A stretch of 34,861 bases of DNA. Source: Comamonadaceae bacterium (lineage in GTDB: Bacteria; Pseudomonadota; Gammaproteobacteria; Burkholderiales; Burkholderiaceae_C). The position numbers and the translations under genes were made by a program. A model generated the notes under the pieces. The model had not been told where the DNA came from, searched no databases, and worked only from the letters and a program-made list of their open reading frames with translations. Positions 30,967 through 34,861 of the stretch are shown here, in pieces (positions within the stretch are counted from its first letter, which is position 1; each line of letters starts with the position of its first letter). Where the stretch lies: assembly GCA_013297925.1 (NCBI GenBank), contig JAAFJC010000034.1:1-34861 (forward strand). The letters run 5' to 3'.

Positions 30967-32157
30967 GCAAGTGCGGAAACCTGCGTAGATATCGGTGCGA
31001 TCAGGGGTGAAGTAGTTTCGGTATTTGGCATGCGCCATGATCGGCAGTGTGGCCGCGCATGCGCCGCGCAGCACTTTTCGGCTACCAAACCAAGGCTGGG
31101 AGTAATCTCGATAGGGATGCGCCTGGAAGCCATCGTAGGGCTGAAAATCGCTGGAAGTCCATTCCCAGACCTGCCCCCAAGCAAAGCCTTGTGCGCTCAT
31201 CGCAGCGCATTCCCATTCGGCTTCAGTTGGCAGCCTGCGGCCTGCCCAGAGGCAATAGGCCTGCGCATCGTGCCAGCTCAGATGCACGGCGTTATCTTGC
31301 ATGTTTAAAGCTTGCCACTGGCCAAAATGTAAGCTTTCATAGCCATTCGGAGCTTTGCGCACATAGCGCGGCAATAGGCAGCCTGTGGCTTCCACAAAGG
31401 CCAAATACTGCGCCCAACGCACCGTCTGCGCGTCGATCTCAAAGGCTGGCAGGCTCAGCCGCAGGCCAGCCAGCTCGTTGTCAAACGAAAAGCCCGTGGC
31501 GGGTGATCCCAGCTTCCAAACGGTATTTTTAAAGGATAAATGGCTGATCGCCGGCATAGAATCTGCGCGAGGCGCTATTGAATGAATAGCAATGCTCTCG
31601 GGCATCTTGATGGGCTGTTCTAGCGCCTGCGCCATGTAGACCGCTGCTTCGATGTGCATTGCTTCATGCAACAGCACGAGACGATAGAAATACAAATCAT
31701 CATCGCTCCGGCCTGCTTGGCCTAATGCTTGCAAAGTTTGCGCGAGCGTGGCTTGCAGATAATCTTTTGCGGCTTGCGAGCCCAGCAAAGGAAGCTCCCA
31801 GCGCCTAGCGTGGTGAACGGTGGAGCTGTTGTACCAATCGTCGCCATGGCAAGCGGCCTGCAAATGCGGGCAAGGCAAGCGCGGATGCTCAGGATCGCAA
31901 GCTGCACCTAAAGGCCTCTGTTGATTGCGCCCGATCCACCATTGCTGAAACCAGCCGATATGCCCGAGCTCCCACAGCGGTGGGTTGAATTCATCGCCCT
32001 GCGGCACATCCAAAGCGCCAGCCGCCTCGTATGGTTCAAAGAGCGCCAAGGTGATCGCACGCACGCGCACCAGCTCGCGCGCCAGCGTGGCAGCATCTGA
32101 TGTGCGTATCATCTGGCCTGGTGTGTGTGTGGCCTCTAGCTGCAAACGCGCGTTCAT
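30958..32157 (-). CDS. senA: Selenoneine synthase SenA
   Basis: A 399-residue EgtB homologue that couples hercynine with a selenosugar to form the C-Se bond of selenoneine. The DinB-like domain carries likely iron ligands H66 (LWELGHIGWFQQWW) and H164/H168 in LLHEAMHIEA. The FGE-like domain from about 215 holds WKLGSPATGFSFDNELAG, LSWHDAQAYCLWAGRRLPTE, QVWEWTSSDFQPYDGF and KVLRGACAATLPIMAHAKYR. It is clearly distinct from the egtB next door. It is assigned as SenA, rather than a second EgtB, because senB and selD follow divergently, 17 bases away. Residues 194-203 (IAPRADSMPA), in the linker between domains, are encoded by a copy of the interspersed repeat also found in ftsY. Confidence 0.92.
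   Translation of the reverse strand: MNARLQLEATHTPGQMIRTSDAATLARELVRVRAITLALFEPYEAAGALDVPQGDEFNPPLWELGHIGWFQQWWIGRNQQRPLGAACDPEHPRLPCPHLQAACHGDDWYNSSTVHHARRWELPLLGSQAAKDYLQATLAQTLQALGQAGRSDDDLYFYRLVLLHEAMHIEAAVYMAQALEQPIKMPESIAIHSIAPRADSMPAISHLSFKNTVWKLGSPATGFSFDNELAGLRLSLPAFEIDAQTVRWAQYLAFVEATGCLLPRYVRKAPNGYESLHFGQWQALNMQDNAVHLSWHDAQAYCLWAGRRLPTEAEWECAAMSAQGFAWGQVWEWTSSDFQPYDGFQAHPYRDYSQPWFGSRKVLRGACAATLPIMAHAKYRNYFTPDRTDIYAGFRTCSK
31537..31584 (-). repeat. Interspersed repeat copy inside senA
   Basis: On the coding strand CATTCAATAGCGCCTCG then CGCAGATTCTATGCCGGCGA then TCAGCCATTTA. The central 20 bases are identical to the ftsY copy at 13338-13386, and the outer parts match the intergenic copy at 22898 (ATTCAATAGC). 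It is translated as HSIAPRADSMPAISHL in the interdomain linker. Confidence 0.7.
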
Positions 32158-32174
32158 TGAATCAATAAATCCCT

Positions 32175-33128
32175 ATGTCTTCGATTGTGATTATCAGCCC
32201 TGCTCTGTCAGATGCCAACAACGGCAACTGGCAAACTGCAAAGCGTTGGGCGCAGATGCTGAGCAAACAACACCGCACCCGCATTGCCAAGCAATGGCAG
32301 GTTTCAGATGCGTCGGATGAGATCATGATTGCCTTACACGCCCGCCGAAGTGCTGATTCCATTGCCGCTTGGCACGCCAAGCGTGGCTCTCGCGGTTTGA
32401 TTGTGGCACTCACTGGCACCGATCTCTACCGCGATATACAGATTGATACGCAGGCACAGGCCTCTTTGGATGCAGCAGGGCAGCTCATCGTGCTGCAAGA
32501 GCTTGGGCTTCAGAGCTTGCCTAAACAGCATCACGCCAAGACCAGCGTCGTCTTCCAATCCACCACCTCGCGCAAGACTTTGCCTAAGACCAACAAACAT
32601 TTGAACGCCGTGATGGTCGGCCACCTGCGCGACGAGAAAATGCCCCAGACTTTGTTTGAAGCGGCTCGGCTTTTGAAGGATAACAAAGACATCCACATCA
32701 CCCACATCGGCGCAGGCTTGGATGAAAAGCTCGCACAAGACGCTATCAATACAGAAGCACTTTGCGCAGGATATACATGGGCTAGAGGCTTAAAACACGC
32801 TCAAACCCGCCAACGCATCCAGCGTGCCCATGTGCTCGTGCACACCAGCAAAATGGAAGGCGGTGCGCATGTGATCATGGAGGCAGTGTGCAGCGGCACG
32901 CCGGTGATTGCTTCGCGCATGGATGGCAATGTGGGCATGCTTGGCAGCGGATACGACGGCTATTTCCCAGTAGGCGATGCTAAAGCGCTGGCCGCCCTGC
33001 TTCGCCGCTGTAAGAATGACAAGGCCTTTTTAGACCATCTATCATCGCAATGTGCGCTCCGCGCTCCGCTTTTCTCCCCTCTTTCCGAACAAACGGCCTT
33101 GCTGCGCATCGTGGCAAGTGCTCAATAA
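32175..33128 (+). CDS. senB: Selenosugar synthase SenB
   Basis: A 317-residue GT-B fold glycosyltransferase-like enzyme that makes a selenosugar from selenophosphate and a UDP-sugar, the selenium donor for SenA. The N-terminal SSIVIISPALSDANNGNWQT then AKRWAQML is the family hallmark. The C-terminal donor domain contains VMVGHLRDEKMPQTLFEAAR, ITHIGAGLDE, VLVHTSKMEGGAHVIMEAVC and SGTPVIASRMDGNVGML, in which EGGAHVIME is the usual E-x7-E region. The start is 17 bases from the divergent senA start; the selD fusion begins seven bases after its stop, so senB and selD form one operon. Confidence 0.92.
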   Translation: MSSIVIISPALSDANNGNWQTAKRWAQMLSKQHRTRIAKQWQVSDASDEIMIALHARRSADSIAAWHAKRGSRGLIVALTGTDLYRDIQIDTQAQASLDAAGQLIVLQELGLQSLPKQHHAKTSVVFQSTTSRKTLPKTNKHLNAVMVGHLRDEKMPQTLFEAARLLKDNKDIHITHIGAGLDEKLAQDAINTEALCAGYTWARGLKHAQTRQRIQRAHVLVHTSKMEGGAHVIMEAVCSGTPVIASRMDGNVGMLGSGYDGYFPVGDAKALAALLRRCKNDKAFLDHLSSQCALRAPLFSPLSEQTALLRIVASAQ

Positions 33129-33135
33129 AACAGTT

Positions 33136-34861
33136 ATGCAAACTTCTGACCCCCCGGTTCTACGCGACATCGTTTTGATTGGCGGTGGCCACAGCCATGT
33201 GGGTGTGCTCAAAAGCTTTGGCATGAATCCAGTTCCCGGTGTGCGGCTCACGCTGATTTGCACCGATCTGCACACGCCCTACTCTGGCATGCTGCCCGGC
33301 TATGTGGCGGGGCATTACGGCTTTGACGAAGTGCATATTGATCTGCTGCGCCTGGCGCAATTTGCTGGCGCGCGGGTGTATCGCGATGAAGTGATTGGCA
33401 TTGACCGCGCTGGCCAAAAAGTGCTCTGCAAAAGCCGCCCCGCTGTGCCCTATGACCAGCTCTCGATCAACATTGGCTCTACACCTCAGCTCCACGGCGT
33501 GCCCGGCGCGAATGAGCATGCGGTGGCTGTGAAGCCGATTCGCAATTTCAATGATCGCTGGTTATCACTTCTTGAACGCGTGAAAAATCATCCCGGTAAG
33601 ACCACCATCGCCGTAGTGGGCGCTGGCGCAGGCGGCGTAGAGCTTCTGCTGGCCATGCAACATCGGCTGCGCAATGAGCTCGTCGCTTTGAAGCGCAATC
33701 CAGATGAGCTGCAATTCAATCTCCTCACAAGCACGGCCACAATTTTGCCTACACATAACGCGGGCGTGCGAAGCCGCTTTGAAGCAGTGCTCACAGCACG
33801 TGGCGTGAAGGTGCATGTGAACGCCGAGGTCAATCAAGTCAACGCGGGCAAATTGCAAACGGCTTCTGGCTTGCAGCTCGAAGCCGATGAAATCATTTGG
33901 GTCACGCGCGCAGGCGGCGCGGCTTGGCTCAAACAAACTGGCTTGCAGCTCGGCAAAGAAGGCTTCATCGAAGTCAAAGACACGCTGCAAACCGTGACCG
34001 ATCCTTTGATCTACGCCGCAGGCGATATCGCGAGCATGGTGAATTTCAAGCTGGAGAAAGCCGGCGTGTTCGCCGTGCGCATGGGCAAGCCGCTCACGGA
34101 AAATCTGCGCCGCTCAGTCGCAGGCACAGCTTTGCAAGCCTATAGCCCGCAAACGAGCTGGCTCGCCCTCATCAGCACTGGCGATAAATACGCCGTGGCA
34201 TCACGCGGCTGGCTGGGCCTTGCAGGCAGCTGGGTCTGGCAGTGGAAAGACTGGATCGATCAGCGCTTCATGCGCAAATTCAGTGAGTTTCCCGAAATGA
34301 GCGCTGCTGCGCCAGCGCCGAGCAATGCCGTGGCCAACGTCAAGCTCAGCTCCGAAGAATCTCTGCAAGCCATCTCTGCCATTGCCATGCGCTGCGGCGG
34401 CTGCGGCGCGAAAGTGGGCGCGACAATTTTGCAGCGCGCTTTAGGCAACCTACACCCCGTGCAGCGCGAAGATGTGTTGATTGGCCTCAAAGATCCTGAT
34501 GATGCGGCAGTCGTGCGTGTGCCGCCCGGCATGGCTATGGTGCATTCGGTAGATTTCTTCCGCGCCTTTGTCGATGATCCGTATATCTTCGGCAAAATTG
34601 CTGCGAATCATGCGCTCGGCGACATCTGGGCCATGGGCGGCCAAGCGCAATCGGCCACAGCGGTCTGCACCGTGCCACCCGGCATGGATGCCAAGGTGGA
34701 AGATGTGCTCTTTCAAATGATGACGGGCGCGCTAGAAGTGCTCAACGAAGCCGATTGCTCCCTCGTGGGCGGGCACACTGGCGAAGGCAAAGAGCTGGCT
34801 TTAGGCTTTGCCATCAACGGCTTGATTGAAGACAAACCCGATGTGATCATGCGCAAAGGCG
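33136..34861 (+). CDS. selD: FAD oxidoreductase-selenophosphate synthase (SelD/SenC) fusion, 3' end beyond the window
   Basis: At least 575 residues, open to the window edge. Residues 1-395 are an NDH-2-like flavoprotein: FAD site IVLIGGGHSHVGVLKSF, LHTPYSGMLPGYVAGHYG, NAD site IAVVGAGAGGVELLLAM (near 158) and second FAD site LIYAAGDIASM. From about 410 begins selenide, water dikinase, which makes selenophosphate from selenide and ATP: catalytic C423 and K426 in MRCGGCGAKVG (cysteine, not selenocysteine), DPDDAAVVRVP, HSVDFFRAFVDDPYIFGKIA, NHALGDIWAMGG and SLVGGHTGEGKELALGFAIN. The flavoprotein may reduce selenium to selenide for the kinase half. It is downstream of senB and corresponds to SenC of the selenoneine pathway; it may also serve selenouridine in tRNA. 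Confidence 0.93.
   Translation, partial: MQTSDPPVLRDIVLIGGGHSHVGVLKSFGMNPVPGVRLTLICTDLHTPYSGMLPGYVAGHYGFDEVHIDLLRLAQFAGARVYRDEVIGIDRAGQKVLCKSRPAVPYDQLSINIGSTPQLHGVPGANEHAVAVKPIRNFNDRWLSLLERVKNHPGKTTIAVVGAGAGGVELLLAMQHRLRNELVALKRNPDELQFNLLTSTATILPTHNAGVRSRFEAVLTARGVKVHVNAEVNQVNAGKLQTASGLQLEADEIIWVTRAGGAAWLKQTGLQLGKEGFIEVKDTLQTVTDPLIYAAGDIASMVNFKLEKAGVFAVRMGKPLTENLRRSVAGTALQAYSPQTSWLALISTGDKYAVASRGWLGLAGSWVWQWKDWIDQRFMRKFSEFPEMSAAAPAPSNAVANVKLSSEESLQAISAIAMRCGGCGAKVGATILQRALGNLHPVQREDVLIGLKDPDDAAVVRVPPGMAMVHSVDFFRAFVDDPYIFGKIAANHALGDIWAMGGQAQSATAVCTVPPGMDAKVEDVLFQMMTGALEVLNEADCSLVGGHTGEGKELALGFAINGLIEDKPDVIMRKG

Noticed and set aside
30958-32157. A second EgtB or OvoA
   Set aside because: The divergent senB and selD neighbours and the LGHIGWFQQWW and HEAMHIEA forms fit SenA; the C-terminal methyltransferase domain of OvoA is absent.
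34381-34410. Selenocysteine (in-frame TGA) in the SelD active site
   Set aside because: The catalytic codon is TGC, and no TGA interrupts the frame up to the window edge.

Overview
The window looks like chromosomal DNA of a Burkholderiales betaproteobacterium, most likely a member of the Comamonadaceae. The basis is the moderately high GC coding sequence, the ftsY/rsmD/coaD/ferredoxin group, a TRAP transporter, an ETF plus 600-residue acyl-CoA dehydrogenase block, and the senA/senB/selD genes known from Variovorax. The genus is an inference. I see no rRNA, tRNA, CRISPR array or intact transposase.

Layout. 1-5.5 kb: a broken Bro-N gene, then a leftward block etfB-etfA-acyl-CoA dehydrogenase-nitronate monooxygenase, with long hairpins in the two larger gaps and two palindromes in front of etfB. 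5.6-8.4 kb: a TRAP transporter (dctP, dctQ, dctM). 8.5-14.4 kb: housekeeping genes (ferredoxin, coaD, rsmD, ftsY) split by a toxin-antitoxin pair, a membrane-anchored Mrr-like protein, an MFS exporter and a small membrane protein. 14.4-16 kb: glutaminase and a CDP-alcohol phosphatidyltransferase. 16-21.9 kb: a rightward run of five uncharacterised genes (TVP38-flavoprotein disulfide reductase fusion, DUF547, DUF3047, ATP-grasp, YHS lipoprotein), the first three joined by ATGA overlaps. 21.9-22.95 kb: an AT-rich small secreted-protein gene between two inverted copies of an 88-bp palindromic element.

22.95-34.86 kb is the most coherent part. A PhnCDE-type ABC importer, whose binding protein resembles the family proposed to bind selenate, lies divergent from egtD. 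Beyond it come a patatin-like lipoprotein, an SMR exporter, a methyltransferase coupled to egtB, senA, and senB followed by a flavoprotein-SelD fusion that runs off the window. Read together: selenium oxyanion uptake, selenide to selenophosphate (SelD), selenosugar (SenB), and joining of selenium to hercynine (SenA) to make selenoneine, with EgtD supplying hercynine to both the sulfur (EgtB) and selenium (SenA) branches.

The second notable signal is a repeat of about 45-55 bp (core near TAGCRCTCNGCGCANATNNTATGCCGGCRA) with about nine recognisable copies. Four lie between genes. Five lie inside genes: ftsY, senA, the CDP-alcohol phosphatidyltransferase, the DUF547 gene and, in antisense orientation, the DUF3047 gene. 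The ftsY and senA copies share 20 identical bases and are read in the same frame (IAPxADSMPA), which suggests a mobile repeat tolerated in coding sequence.
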